37,409 nt of DNA from assembly GCA_947474855.1 (NCBI GenBank), contig CANJKV010000016.1, positions 1 to 37,409 on the forward strand, given 5' to 3'. Shown here in pieces: positions 9,393-22,947 of the stretch (positions within the stretch are counted from its first letter, which is position 1; each line of letters starts with the position of its first letter). The translations under genes were made by a program, and so were the position numbers. Under the pieces are notes generated by a model. The model was not told the origin of the DNA and did no database searches. It saw only the letters and a list, made by a program, of their open reading frames with translations. Origin of the DNA: Aurantimonadaceae bacterium. GTDB taxonomy: Bacteria; Pseudomonadota; Alphaproteobacteria; Rhizobiales; Rhizobiaceae.

Positions 9393-11899
9393 GCGCCAGC
9401 ATGACCGCGCAGCATCCCGATCCGGATGCCGCCGCTCCCCTCCCCCACGACGCGAGCGCCTCGCGCCGGAGCTACGACGTCGACGCGCTCGCCGAGGAGA
9501 TCGTCGAGAAGCTCACCTATTCCATCGGCAAGAGCCCGGCGCGCGCGCGCAAGTACGACTGGCTGCGCGCCGTCACGCTGACGGTGCGGGACCGCATCAT
9601 CGACCACTGGCTCGAAGCCGAGGACGCGCGTGCGGCGAGCGGCGGCAAGCAGGTCGCCTATCTCTCGATGGAGTTCCTGATCGGCCGCCTCCTGCGCGAC
9701 GCGATCAACAATCTGAACCTGACGACCCAGGTCGCCGAGGCGCTGAAGCGCTACAACGTCGAGCTCGACATGATCGAGCTCCTGGAGCCGGACGCCGCCC
9801 TCGGCAATGGCGGCCTCGGGCGCCTCGCGGCCTGCTTCATGGAGTCCATGGCTTCGGTCGGCGTGCCCGGCTTCGGCTACGGCATCCGGTACGTCCACGG
9901 CTTCTTCCGCCAGGAGATCGCCGACGGCGCGCAGGTCGAGCTGCCGGAGAACTGGCTCCTCCACGGCAACCCCTGGGAATTCGAGCGACGCGAGCGCTCC
10001 TACGAGATCGGCTTCGGCGGCAAGGTGACGAGCGTCGTCGGCGAGCCCGGCAAGCCGCCGCGCCAGCTCTGGCGCCCGGCCGAGCGCGTGCTGGCCGTCG
10101 CCTACGACACGCCGATCGTCGGCTGGCGGGGCGCCCACGTCAACACGCTTCGGCTGTGGAGCGCGCAGGCGCTCGACCCGATCCTTCTCGACGCCTTCAA
10201 CTCGGGCGACCACATCGGCGCGCTCGTGGAGTCCAACAAGGCCGAAGCCATCACCCGCGTCCTCTACCCGGCCGACTCGCACCAGGCCGGCCAGGAGCTG
10301 CGGCTGCGCCAGGAGTTCTTCTTCTCCTCCGCCTCGCTCCAGGACATCATCCGCCGCCACCTCGAAACCAACGAGTCGCTCTCGAACCTCCACGACAAGG
10401 TCTCGATCCAGCTCAACGACACCCATCCCGCAGTGTCGGTCGCCGAGCTGATGCGCCTTCTCGTCGACGTTCACGGCATGGAATGGGACGAGGCCTGGGA
10501 GATCACGCGCCAGACCTTCTCCTACACCAACCACACGCTCCTGCCCGAAGCGCTGGAGCACTGGCCGATCCACCTCTTCGAGCGTCTCCTGCCGCGCCAG
10601 ATGCAGATCATCTACGCGATCAACGCCGCGGTCATCCGCCAGGCGATGGAAAGCAAGGGCTTCGACGGCGGCCGGATCGCGGCGATCTCGCTGATCGACG
10701 AGAACAACGGCCGGCGCGTGCGCATGGGCCAGCTCGCCTTCGTCGGCAGCCACGCGGTCAACGGCGTCTCGGCGCTGCACACCGACCTCATGAAGGAAAC
10801 GGTGTTCCACGCCCTCCACGAACTCTACCCCGACCGCATCCAGAACAAGACCAACGGCGTCACCCCGCGCCGCTGGCTGATGGAGGCCAATCCCGGCCTG
10901 ACCTCGCTCCTGAAGGAGACCATCGGCGAGGGTTTCCTCGACGACATTTCCACGATCCGGGACGTCGAGCGCTTCGCCACCGACGCGGGCTTCCGCGACC
11001 GCTTCGCGGCGGTGAAGCGCGAGAACAAGGCGCGGCTCGCGGACGTCATCTCCGAACGCCTCGCGATCTCGGTCGATCCCGACGCGATCTTCGACATCCA
11101 GGTCAAGCGCATCCACGAATACAAGCGCCAGTTCCTCAACATCATCGAGGCCGTCGCGCTCTACGACCAGATCCGCTCGCAGCCGGCGACGAACTGGACG
11201 CCGCGCGTCAAGGTCTTCGCCGGCAAGGCGGCGCCCTCCTACCTCCAGGCCAAGGAGATCATCCACCTCGCCAACGACGTGGCGCAGGTGATCAACTCCG
11301 ACCCGGCGGTGCGCGATCTCCTGAAGGTCGTGTTCATCCCGAACTACAATGTCAGCCTCGCCGAGATCATCATGCCGGCGGCCGACATCTCCGAACAGAT
11401 CTCGACGGCGGGGCTCGAAGCTTCGGGCACCGGCAACATGAAGTTCGCCCTCAACGGCGCCCTCACCATCGGGACGCTCGACGGCGCCAACGTCGAGATG
11501 CGCGACCACATCGGCGAGGAGAACATCTTCATCTTCGGCCTCACCGCCTCCGAGGTCGCCCAGCGCCGCCGCGAAGGCCACAGCGGCCGCTCGGTGATCG
11601 AGGGCCTGCCGCTGCTGCGCGACGCGCTGCACGCCATCTCCTCGGGCGTCTTCTCGCCCGACGAGCCGAACCGCTACAACGGCCTCGTCGGCAACCTCTA
11701 CAACAACGACTGGTGGATGATCGCCGCCGACTTCCAGAGCTACTGGGACACCCAGCGCCGCGCGGATGCGCTCTGGGCCGATCGGAGCGAGTGGAACCGC
11801 AAGGCGATCCTCAACACGGCGCGCATGAGCTGGTTCTCCTCCGACCGCTCGATTCGCGAATACGCGGCCGACATCTGGCGCACCGGCACCGACGCCTGA
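9389..11899 (+). CDS. glgP: Glycogen/starch/alpha-glucan phosphorylase
   Basis: GlgP (836 aa, GT35) removes glucose-1-phosphate from non-reducing ends of alpha-1,4-glucan using orthophosphate and pyridoxal phosphate. The N-terminal part has [10 protein letters not shown] and [16 protein letters not shown]. The middle has [18 protein letters not shown] and [11 protein letters not shown]. The C-terminal part has [11 protein letters not shown] and the PLP site [14 protein letters not shown] with the Schiff-base lysine at about K685. The start is ATG 9389, overlapping the pgi stop. A longer frame from 9257 would only run backwards through pgi. A strong hairpin follows 24 bases after the stop, separating it from glgC. 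In Agrobacterium glgP is followed by glgB; here it is not. Confidence 0.97.
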   Translation: MSASMTAQHPDPDAAAPLPHDASASRRSYDVDALAEEIVEKLTYSIGKSPARARKYDWLRAVTLTVRDRIIDHWLEAEDARAASGGKQVAYLSMEFLIGRLLRDAINNLNLTTQVAEALKRYNVELDMIELLEPDAALGNGGLGRLAACFMESMASVGVPGFGYGIRYVHGFFRQEIADGAQVELPENWLLHGNPWEFERRERSYEIGFGGKVTSVVGEPGKPPRQLWRPAERVLAVAYDTPIVGWRGAHVNTLRLWSAQALDPILLDAFNSGDHIGALVESNKAEAITRVLYPADSHQAGQELRLRQEFFFSSASLQDIIRRHLETNESLSNLHDKVSIQLNDTHPAVSVAELMRLLVDVHGMEWDEAWEITRQTFSYTNHTLLPEALEHWPIHLFERLLPRQMQIIYAINAAVIRQAMESKGFDGGRIAAISLIDENNGRRVRMGQLAFVGSHAVNGVSALHTDLMKETVFHALHELYPDRIQNKTNGVTPRRWLMEANPGLTSLLKETIGEGFLDDISTIRDVERFATDAGFRDRFAAVKRENKARLADVISERLAISVDPDAIFDIQVKRIHEYKRQFLNIIEAVALYDQIRSQPATNWTPRVKVFAGKAAPSYLQAKEIIHLANDVAQVINSDPAVRDLLKVVFIPNYNVSLAEIIMPAADISEQISTAGLEASGTGNMKFALNGALTIGTLDGANVEMRDHIGEENIFIFGLTASEVAQRRREGHSGRSVIEGLPLLRDALHAISSGVFSPDEPNRYNGLVGNLYNNDWWMIAADFQSYWDTQRRADALWADRSEWNRKAILNTARMSWFSSDRSIREYAADIWRTGTDA

Positions 11900-11923
11900 T
11901 CGTCGCCCGGCTCAGGACCACCG

Positions 11924-11960
11924 GAAGCTGCGGCCGAGACCGGTCGCAGCTTCTTTCGTT
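11924..11960 (+). terminator. Probable intrinsic terminator after glgP
   Basis: GAAGCTGCGGCC (11924-11935) pairs with GGTCGCAGCTTC (11942-11953): twelve pairs, one a G-U wobble, around the 6-base loop GAGACC. TTTCGTT follows. The stem is strong and the T-run is interrupted, so it could be a terminator, an attenuator or an mRNA-stabilising hairpin at the end of the pgi-glgP transcript. Confidence 0.62.
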
Positions 11961-12093
11961 GAAAATTCCGGCGAAAAGCCCCCTCGCCTCGCTGGCGGCG
12001 CGGGTGGCCTCACGCTAGCTTGATCCCTGCGCTGGGTTCGTCGCCGACAGGTGGTGCCGCGCCAGGGGACGAGAGCGCCGCAGGGCGCCGACT

Positions 12094-12100
12094 GGAGGAA
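12094..12100 (+). promoter_or_regulatory. Ribosome-binding site fixing the glgC start
   Basis: GGAGGAA is a near-perfect Shine-Dalgarno sequence just upstream of ATG 12105. It decides against the in-frame start at 12051, whose extra 18 residues look non-coding. Confidence 0.75.
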
Positions 12101-12104
12101 CACG

Positions 12105-16461
<4,357 letters not shown>

Positions 16462-16478
16462 CGGCCGCGAAACCGCCG

Positions 16479-18545
16479 ATGGAGTTCTCGATCACCGCCG
16501 AGCGCGGCGTGCCCGCGCGGCTCGGCGCGGGCGTGGAGGCGGACGGCGTCTCCTTCGCCGTCCATTCCCGCAGCGCGTCCCGCATCCTCCTCTGCCTCTT
16601 CGACGACGGCGGCGAGCGGGAAGTCGCCCGCCTGCCGCTGGCGCGGCAGGGCGACGCGCATTTCGGCTTCGTGCCGGGCCTTGCCGAGGGCGCGCGCTAC
16701 GGCCTGCGCGCCGAAGGACCCTGGGCGCCCGAGTCCGGCCATCGCTTCGACCCGTCCAAGCTCCTCGTCGACCCCTACGCCGTCGCGCTCGACCGCCCCT
16801 TCCGCTTCGATCCCGTCCTGACCGCTCCGCCGGAGGCCGGCCTCGACAGCGCCGCCGTCGTGCCGCGCGCCGTCGTCGCGACGCTCGACCGGACGGCCAA
16901 GCCCCTCCCCTTCGCGCCGCCCGGCCTCACCTACGAGACGAGCGTGCGCGCCTTTTCCATGCGCCATCCCGGCCTGCCGGAAAGGGTCCGCGGCACCGTC
17001 GCGGCGCTCGCCGAGCCGGTGGTCCTCGACCATCTCGTCCGGATCGGCGTGGAGAGCGTCGAGCTGATGCCGCTCGCCGGCTGGATCGACGAGGCGCATC
17101 TCGTCCGCCTCGGCCTGCGCAACGCCTGGGGGTACAATCCCATCGCGCACATGGCTCCCGATCCGCGCCTCGCCCCCGGCGGCTGGCGGGAAATCCGCCG
17201 GAGCGTGGAAGCGCTGCACGCGCGGGGCATCCGCGTCCTTCTGGACGTCGTCCTCAACCATTCCGGCGAGGGGCCGGTGGAAGGGCCGACGCTGTCCTAT
17301 CGCGGCCTCGACAACGCGCTCTACTACCGCCACGTGGAAGGGCAGCCCGGCACGCTCGTCAACGACACCGGGACGGGCAACACCTTCGCCTGCGACCGCG
17401 CGCCCGTCGTCGCGCTGTTCCTGGAAGTGCTTCGCACCTTCGTCGAGGTCGGCGGCATCGACGGCTTCCGCTACGACCTCGGCACGGTGCTCGGCCGCGA
17501 CGATCGCGGCTTCCGGCCGGACGCGCCGCTCCTCGCGGCCATCGCCGCCGACCCCGTCCTGAAGGGCCGAATCCACGTCGCCGAGCCCTGGGACGTCGGC
17601 CCCGGCGGCTACCGGGTCGGCGAGTTCCGCCCGCCCTTCCTCGAATGGCAGGACCGCTTCCGGGACGACGCCAGGCGCTTCTGGCGCGGCGAGAGCGGCC
17701 TCGTCGGGGCGCTCGCCACCCGCCTCTGCGGCTCGCCGGACCTTTTCGACCGCTTCAACCGCGCGCCCTCGGCCGGCGTCAACTTCGTCGCCGCCCATGA
17801 CGGCTTCAGCCTCGCCGATATCGTTTCCTACGAGAACAAGCACAACGAGGCGAACGGCGAGGCGAACCGCGACGGCCACGGCGAGAACCATTCCTGGAAC
17901 AACGGCGTCGAAGGGCCGACGGACGACCCCGCGGTTATCGCCGCGCGCGGGCGGGACCTGCGCGCCCTCCTCGCGACCCTGTTCCTGTCGCGCGGCACGC
18001 CGATGCTGGTGGCCGGCGACGAGTTCGGCCGCACGCAGAACGGCAACAACAACGCCTATGCGCAGGACAACGCGACGACCTGGCTCGACTGGGACGCGGC
18101 CGACGGGACACTGATCGGCTTCGTCGCGGCCCTGTCGGCGCTCCGTCGCAGCCATCCGGCGCTGCGCCTCGACGCCTTTCCCAGCGGCCGGCCGCTACCC
18201 GGCACCGACGTGCCCGACGTGTCCTGGCTGCGCGCGGACGGCTCGGCGATGGAAACCGCCGACTGGAACGACCCGGAGCGCCGCCTCCTCGTCCTCCAAC
18301 TCGCCGCGCCAGCCGAGGACGGCCGGCCCGCCCGCATCCTCCTCGCCTTCAACGCGGGCACGCGGGACGCCGCCATCGCCCTGCCGCCGGTCGCGCCGGG
18401 CGAGCGCCTCGTTCTCGCCCTCCAGTCCGACTGCCCGGACCTGTCGGCGCGCCCGCTCGATCCGGCGCACGGCCTCGTCGTCAAGGCGCGCTCGGTTTTC
18501 GTCGTGACGGCGGAGGTGGTGGAGCCAGCGGACCGGATCCCTTAA
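16479..18545 (+). CDS. glgX: Glycogen debranching enzyme GlgX (isoamylase-type, GH13)
   Basis: GlgX hydrolyses alpha-1,6 branch points of phosphorylase-trimmed glycogen. The product is 688 residues. An N-terminal CBM48-like beta domain (about 10-110) precedes the GH13 barrel. The catalytic set is visible: nucleophile D333 in GFRYDLGTV, acid/base E369 in HVAEPWDVGPGGY, and D441 in VAAHDGFSL. NKHNEANGEANRDG and GDEFGRTQNGNNNAYAQDN are highly characteristic of GlgX/TreX. The start ATG 16479 lies 17 bases after pgm; the longer frame from 15981 is a shadow inside pgm. The barrel is somewhat compact and the C-terminal beta domain is short. The gene implies that branched substrate exists in this cell, although no branching-enzyme gene lies in the cluster. 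Confidence 0.94.
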   Translation: MEFSITAERGVPARLGAGVEADGVSFAVHSRSASRILLCLFDDGGEREVARLPLARQGDAHFGFVPGLAEGARYGLRAEGPWAPESGHRFDPSKLLVDPYAVALDRPFRFDPVLTAPPEAGLDSAAVVPRAVVATLDRTAKPLPFAPPGLTYETSVRAFSMRHPGLPERVRGTVAALAEPVVLDHLVRIGVESVELMPLAGWIDEAHLVRLGLRNAWGYNPIAHMAPDPRLAPGGWREIRRSVEALHARGIRVLLDVVLNHSGEGPVEGPTLSYRGLDNALYYRHVEGQPGTLVNDTGTGNTFACDRAPVVALFLEVLRTFVEVGGIDGFRYDLGTVLGRDDRGFRPDAPLLAAIAADPVLKGRIHVAEPWDVGPGGYRVGEFRPPFLEWQDRFRDDARRFWRGESGLVGALATRLCGSPDLFDRFNRAPSAGVNFVAAHDGFSLADIVSYENKHNEANGEANRDGHGENHSWNNGVEGPTDDPAVIAARGRDLRALLATLFLSRGTPMLVAGDEFGRTQNGNNNAYAQDNATTWLDWDAADGTLIGFVAALSALRRSHPALRLDAFPSGRPLPGTDVPDVSWLRADGSAMETADWNDPERRLLVLQLAAPAEDGRPARILLAFNAGTRDAAIALPPVAPGERLVLALQSDCPDLSARPLDPAHGLVVKARSVFVVTAEVVEPADRIP

Positions 18546-18579
18546 GTAGGGGCGAGACACCCCGAGGCCGAAAGCGTCC

Positions 18580-20469
18580 ATGCCGATCCGCCAGCTTTCC
18601 GAAACGACCATCGATCGCATCGCCGCCGGCGAGGTGGTGGAGCGGCCGGCGAGCGTCGCCAAGGAACTGGTCGAGAACGCCCTCGACGCGGGCGCGACGC
18701 GCATCGAGATCGTCACCGCCGGCGGCGGCAAGACGCTTCTGCGCGTGTCCGACGACGGCTCCGGCATCCCGGCCGACGAATTGCCGCTGGCGGTCCGCCG
18801 CCACTGCACCTCCAAGCTGCCGGACGAGGACATCGCCCTTGTCGGCACGCTCGGCTTTCGCGGCGAGGCCCTGCCCTCGATCGGCTCGGTGGCGCACCTG
18901 ACGCTCACCTCGCGCCGGGCCGGGGCGGGCGAGGCCGCCTCGATCACCGTCGCCAACGGGCGCGTCAGCGCGGTGAGGCCGGCCGCGCTCTCCAAGGGCA
19001 CCACCGTCGAGGTGCGCGACCTCTTCCAAGCGGTGCCCGCGCGCCTGAAGTTCCTGAAGACCGACCGCGCGGAAGGGTCGGCCATCTCCGAGATGGTCAA
19101 GCGCATCGCCGTCGCCATGCCGCAGGTGCGCTTCGAGATCAGCGGCGAGGACAGGACGCCGACGATCCTTCCCGCCGCCTCGCCGATCGGGCGCATCGGC
19201 GCCATCGTCGGGGAAGCCTTCGCGGCGGACTCGATCGAACTCGACGCGGAGCGCGAGGGCGTGCGCCTCGGCGGCTTCGCGGGGCTGCCGACCTTCTCGC
19301 GCGGCAACGCGCTGCACCAGTTCGTCACCGTCAACGGCCGGCCGGTGCGCGACAAGCTGGTGCTTTCGGCGCTTCGTGCCGCCTATGGCGACGCCATGCC
19401 CCGCGACCGCTGCCCGGTCGCCGTCCTCTTCCTGGAACTCGATCCCGCCCTCGTCGACGTCAACGTCCATCCGGCGAAGGCCGACGTTCGCTTCCGCGAT
19501 CCCGGCCTTATCCGCGGCCTCCTGATCGGCGCGATCCGCGAAGCGCTCGCCCGCGAAGGGCTGAAGGCGAGCCGCACGGCCGCCGGCGACATGCTCGCCC
19601 GCATGCGCGGGAGCGCGCCTCCCCCGGATCCGGACGAGGCGGTCACGGGCGAGCCCGCCCCCGTCCAGCCACGCTTCTCAGGGTTCGCGCCCGGCGCCCC
19701 GGCCTTCCGCTCCGCCGCGCCAGCTTATGCCCGAGGCACCGACCCGCTCGCCGTCTCGCCCTTCCGGCCGCTGGAGCGGACGGGCGCGGCGCCCATCCTC
19801 GCCCATGCCGGCCTCGGCGAGGAGGCGCCCGCGCCCTTCATCCCGGCTCCGCCGCCGCCGGAGGCGGAGCCCGAGCCGGCGGCCGACCTCCACCCGCTCG
19901 GCGCGGCCAAGGCTCACATCCACGACACCTACATCGTCTCGCAGACCGAGGACGGCATCGTCATCGTCGATGCGCACGCCGCCCACGAGCGGCTCGTCTA
20001 CGAAACGCTGAAGCGGGCGATCCACGGCCGGCCGCTGCCCTCGCAGGGGCTGCTCATCCCCGACGTCGTCGACCTCGCCCCGGAGGATGCCGAGCGCGTC
20101 GAGACCGAGCGCGACGCGCTCGCCCGGCTCGGCCTCCATCTCGAGCGCTTCGGCCCGGGCGCCGTCCTGGTGCGCGAAACGCCGGCGATCCTCGGAGCGG
20201 TCGACGCGGCGCGGCTCGTGCGCGACGTCGCCGACGCGCTGGCCGACGAGCGGGCGGGAAGCGTCGTTTCCGCCCGTATCGACCGGGTGGCGGCCACCGT
20301 CGCCTGCCACGGCTCGGTGCGCTCCGGCCGGCGCCTGCGGCCGGAGGAGATGAACGCGCTCCTGCGCGAGATGGAGGACACCCCGGGCTCGGGCACCTGC
20401 AATCACGGGCGCCCGACCTTTATCGAGCTGAAGCTCGCCGACATCGAGAAGCTGTTCGCGCGGCGATGA
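18580..20469 (+). CDS. mutL: DNA mismatch repair protein MutL (with endonuclease motif)
   Basis: MutL couples mismatch recognition by MutS to strand incision. The product is 629 residues. The N-terminal GHKL ATPase has [20 protein letters not shown] (catalytic E32, Mg-binding N33), DDGSGI and [11 protein letters not shown] proline- and alanine-rich linker spans about residues 345-440. The C-terminal domain has [12 protein letters not shown] from about D464, which fits the DxHA(x)2E(x)4E metal-endonuclease motif except that the usual Q/M is alanine, plus ACHGSVRSG and CNHGRP near the end. E. coli MutL lacks this motif; species without MutH, including alphaproteobacteria, use it to nick DNA. 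The gene lies 34 bases after glgX and overlaps the next gene by 4 bases, so it may be expressed partly from the glycogen operon. Confidence 0.96.
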   Translation: MPIRQLSETTIDRIAAGEVVERPASVAKELVENALDAGATRIEIVTAGGGKTLLRVSDDGSGIPADELPLAVRRHCTSKLPDEDIALVGTLGFRGEALPSIGSVAHLTLTSRRAGAGEAASITVANGRVSAVRPAALSKGTTVEVRDLFQAVPARLKFLKTDRAEGSAISEMVKRIAVAMPQVRFEISGEDRTPTILPAASPIGRIGAIVGEAFAADSIELDAEREGVRLGGFAGLPTFSRGNALHQFVTVNGRPVRDKLVLSALRAAYGDAMPRDRCPVAVLFLELDPALVDVNVHPAKADVRFRDPGLIRGLLIGAIREALAREGLKASRTAAGDMLARMRGSAPPPDPDEAVTGEPAPVQPRFSGFAPGAPAFRSAAPAYARGTDPLAVSPFRPLERTGAAPILAHAGLGEEAPAPFIPAPPPPEAEPEPAADLHPLGAAKAHIHDTYIVSQTEDGIVIVDAHAAHERLVYETLKRAIHGRPLPSQGLLIPDVVDLAPEDAERVETERDALARLGLHLERFGPGAVLVRETPAILGAVDAARLVRDVADALADERAGSVVSARIDRVAATVACHGSVRSGRRLRPEEMNALLREMEDTPGSGTCNHGRPTFIELKLADIEKLFARR

Positions 20470-21650
20470 GCGGAACGCTTCTCCGCAGCGCCTGGCGCCG
20501 CCTTCCGCGCGGCTTCCGGCAGGACCTCTTCGCCCGCCTGACCGAACGGCTCGTTTCCCCCGTTTCCGCCACCGAGCGCGATCCGGCCGTCCTGTCCGCC
20601 CCCGTCACCGTGGTCGGCGCGCTTCGCGCCCCGACCGGTCTCGGCCAGGCGGCGCGCCTCGCGCTCCACGCGCTGCGCGAGGCCGGCGTGCCGTTCGCCG
20701 CCATCGACATCACCGCGCGCCTCTCGCAGCCCGAGACCGAGCCCGTCTTCGAGGCTCCGGCGGCGCGGGAGGGGCCGGGCACGCTTCTCGTCTACGCCGT
20801 GCCGCCGAACGGCGCCAACGCGCTCGCCGCCGTGCCGCGCGAGATCCGGGCGGGCAAGCGCCTCGCGGCCGGCTGGGTCTGCGAAACGGAAGCGCTGCCG
20901 CCCCTTTGGGCGCGCCAGGCGCGCCTCTACCACGCCCTGACGGCGCCGACGCGCTTTGCGGCCGAGGGCATCGCGCTGGCGACGGGCCGGCCGGTGCGGG
21001 TGATCGGCCACCCGGTCCTCGCCGAGCCGCTGCCGCCGGCGGCGCCGGCCATCGCGGGCGGGCGCCGCCTCGTCGGCGCGGTGCTCGACGTCGCTTCCTC
21101 GGGCGACCGCAAGAACGTCGAGGCGCTGATCGAGACGATCCGCCACCTCCTCGCGCGCTCAAACGACGTCGCCTTCCGCTTGAAGATCAAGGATGCCGGC
21201 GCCGAGCCGGCGCTCGCCCGCGCGCTGGCCGAGCTTCTGCGATCGGCGCCGGACCGGATCGCGGTGGCCGAGGCCGCCGCGTCGCGGGCGGAGACGATCG
21301 CCTTCATCGACGGGCTCGACCTCCTTCTCTCGCTCGCGCGCGCTGAAGGCTTCGGCCTCCCCTATGCCGAGGCGATCATGCGCGGCGTGCCGGTGGCGGC
21401 GGCGCGCTGGAGCGGCCCGGCCGAGTTCCTGACGGACGAGAACGGCGTCGCCCTCCCCTTCCGCCTGGTTGCGATCCGCGACCGCTCCGGCCTTTACGCC
21501 CCGGCCATGGGGCGCTGGGCCGAGATCGATCCCGGCGCGGCGGCCGAGGCCGTGCTGCGCGCGCTGGAGGCGCCGCCCCGACCACGCCCGCCGACGCCGC
21601 CGCTCTTCACCGGACGCTTCTTCGTCGACACTCTTCTCGGGCCGCCATGA
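20466..21650 (+). CDS. Glycosyltransferase, GT-B fold (GT4-like), substrate unknown
   Basis: The product is 394 residues, cytosolic or peripheral, with no clear membrane segment. The N-terminal half has a strand-loop [18 protein letters not shown], typical of GT4 enzymes that begin with a G-x-G-x-A-R loop. The C-terminal half has [17 protein letters not shown] (nucleotide-sugar side) and [20 protein letters not shown], a clean E-x7-E motif (E294, E302) of retaining GT-B enzymes. ATG 20466 overlaps the mutL stop, so the gene is translationally coupled to mutL, an odd partner. The donor and acceptor cannot be told from sequence. Given the waaA/lpxK cluster downstream on the other strand, lipopolysaccharide or another surface glycan is plausible; a role in glucan metabolism is less likely but not excluded. 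Confidence 0.82.
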   Translation: MSGTLLRSAWRRLPRGFRQDLFARLTERLVSPVSATERDPAVLSAPVTVVGALRAPTGLGQAARLALHALREAGVPFAAIDITARLSQPETEPVFEAPAAREGPGTLLVYAVPPNGANALAAVPREIRAGKRLAAGWVCETEALPPLWARQARLYHALTAPTRFAAEGIALATGRPVRVIGHPVLAEPLPPAAPAIAGGRRLVGAVLDVASSGDRKNVEALIETIRHLLARSNDVAFRLKIKDAGAEPALARALAELLRSAPDRIAVAEAAASRAETIAFIDGLDLLLSLARAEGFGLPYAEAIMRGVPVAAARWSGPAEFLTDENGVALPFRLVAIRDRSGLYAPAMGRWAEIDPGAAAEAVLRALEAPPRPRPPTPPLFTGRFFVDTLLGPP

Positions 21651-21715
21651 GGTTGCCGATGGGGCTCGTCCGTGCTCTTGGAAGCGCCATGACCGCCGTA
21701 TGGAAAGGCCGCGAC

Positions 21716-21928
21716 ATGAACCGCATGGATGCCGGCGGAGAGGCCAAGCTCCGCTACGCCACCCCCGATTTCGAGGTGATCCGCCCCGGCGCCTTCGTGC
21801 GCTGCGCCGTGACCGGCGAGGCGATCCCGCTCGACCTCCTGAAATATTGGAGCGTCGAGCGCCAGGAGGCCTATCTCGACGCCGCGGCGTCGTTCAAGCG
21901 GGCGATGGAGACCGGCGGCGGGCGCTGA
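21716..21928 (+). CDS. DUF2093 small conserved protein (70 aa)
   Basis: The segment GEAKLRYATPDFEVIRPGAFVRCAVTG, together with LKYWSVERQEAYLDAAAS, is the full hallmark of DUF2093, a short alphaproteobacterial family of unknown function often found beside lpxK. I choose ATG 21716, which has GGAAAGG 7 bases upstream and gives the family's usual N-terminus (MNR...GGEAKLRY). A start at 21647, overlapping the glycosyltransferase stop, would add 23 residues that are not family-like, but it could serve as a coupled alternative. The single conserved Cys lies in the RCAVTG turn. The last 35 bases overlap the 3' end of lpxK on the opposite strand. Confidence 0.86.
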   Translation: MNRMDAGGEAKLRYATPDFEVIRPGAFVRCAVTGEAIPLDLLKYWSVERQEAYLDAAASFKRAMETGGGR

Positions 21929-22934
21929 AGCGCGCCATCGCCGCTTCGATGAGGCGGCGCGGCGCCTCGCGATCGACGAAGCGCATCTCGATCTCGAGGA
22001 CGTGCACCGTGCGCAGGAACTCCGCGGCTCGCGCGCCCGAGCCGCGGATGCGGGCATGGTCCTTGGCCGTGGTCGCCAGCACGGCGCCGACGGCCTCCGC
22101 TTCGCGCTGGAGATCGGCGAGCTGACCCCGGGTGAAGGGGTGGTGATCGGGGAAGGCCCTCAGCCCCGCGAGCGACGCGCCGACCTCGGAAAGGCTGCGG
22201 CGGAACTTCTCGGGATCGGCGATGCCGCAAAAGGCGAGGACGCGCCGCCCAGCCCAGCTGCGCGCGGCCTCGGCCGCGACCCGGGCGCGCTCGACGGATA
22301 GGCCGGCGGCCGCCGCACGCGCCGCCGCCGCCTCGCCCGCCCCTCCCTCGCCGACCACGAGAACCGCGTCGGCGTGGCGGAACTGGAGATCGAGCGGAGC
22401 GCGCAAGGGGCCGGCCGGAAGCACCCGGCCGTTGCCGAGGCCGCGCCGCCCGTCGACGACGAGAAGCGCGAGGTCGATCGCCAGCCGGGCGCTCTGGAAG
22501 CCGTCGTCCATGATCAGGAGGTCGGGCGCCGCCGTCTCGCGCAGGAGCGCCGCGCCCGCCGCCCGGTCGGTGGCGACCACCGTCGGCGCGAGGGCCGCGA
22601 GGAGCAAGGGCTCGTCGCCAGCCTCCGCCGCGCCGTGGTGCCTGGGGTCGACGAGAAGCGGCGCCGCGCCGTCGCGGCCGTAGCCGCGCGACAAATAGCC
22701 GACCCGGATCCCCGCCCCGATGGCGGCGCGGCCGAGAGCGAGGGCCGACGGCGTCTTGCCCGCGCCCCCGACCGTGAAGTTGCCGACGCAGAGCACGGGA
22801 AGTCCGGCCTCGGCGCGAAGGCCCCGATCCAGGCGTCGGCCGCTCACCGCACCGTAGAGCGCGGCGGCGGGCGCGAGCGCGCGGGCCGGCAGCCCCCCGG
22901 CCGCGTCCCACCAGAAGGCCGGTGGGGCGATCAC
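21894..22934 (-). CDS. lpxK: Tetraacyldisaccharide 4'-kinase
   Basis: LpxK phosphorylates the 4' position of the tetraacyl disaccharide 1-phosphate to give lipid IVA, at the cytoplasmic face of the inner membrane. The product is 346 residues. It opens with the family's APPAFWW segment, has Walker A GNFTVGGAGKTP (residues 51-62), LSRGYGR, GDEP, and the catalytic-region MDDGFQ followed by LPAGPLR. Near the C-terminus are FCGIADPEKFRRSL and PDHHPFT, both typical. The start is GTG 22934, the only start codon that gives the usual N-terminus. The long frame up to 23270 runs antiphase through waaA and is rejected. It lies 13 bases after the waaA stop and is the last gene of the envelope operon. Confidence 0.94.
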   Translation of the reverse strand: MIAPPAFWWDAAGGLPARALAPAAALYGAVSGRRLDRGLRAEAGLPVLCVGNFTVGGAGKTPSALALGRAAIGAGIRVGYLSRGYGRDGAAPLLVDPRHHGAAEAGDEPLLLAALAPTVVATDRAAGAALLRETAAPDLLIMDDGFQSARLAIDLALLVVDGRRGLGNGRVLPAGPLRAPLDLQFRHADAVLVVGEGGAGEAAAARAAAAGLSVERARVAAEAARSWAGRRVLAFCGIADPEKFRRSLSEVGASLAGLRAFPDHHPFTRGQLADLQREAEAVGAVLATTAKDHARIRGSGARAAEFLRTVHVLEIEMRFVDREAPRRLIEAAMARFSARRRSPSPA

Positions 22935-22947
22935 GGCGCGCGCCGGC

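Noticed and set aside
10156-12018. A 620-residue + frame inside glgP
   Set aside because: It is an alternative frame of a complete GlgP, with Arg/His/Pro-rich sequence and no domain.
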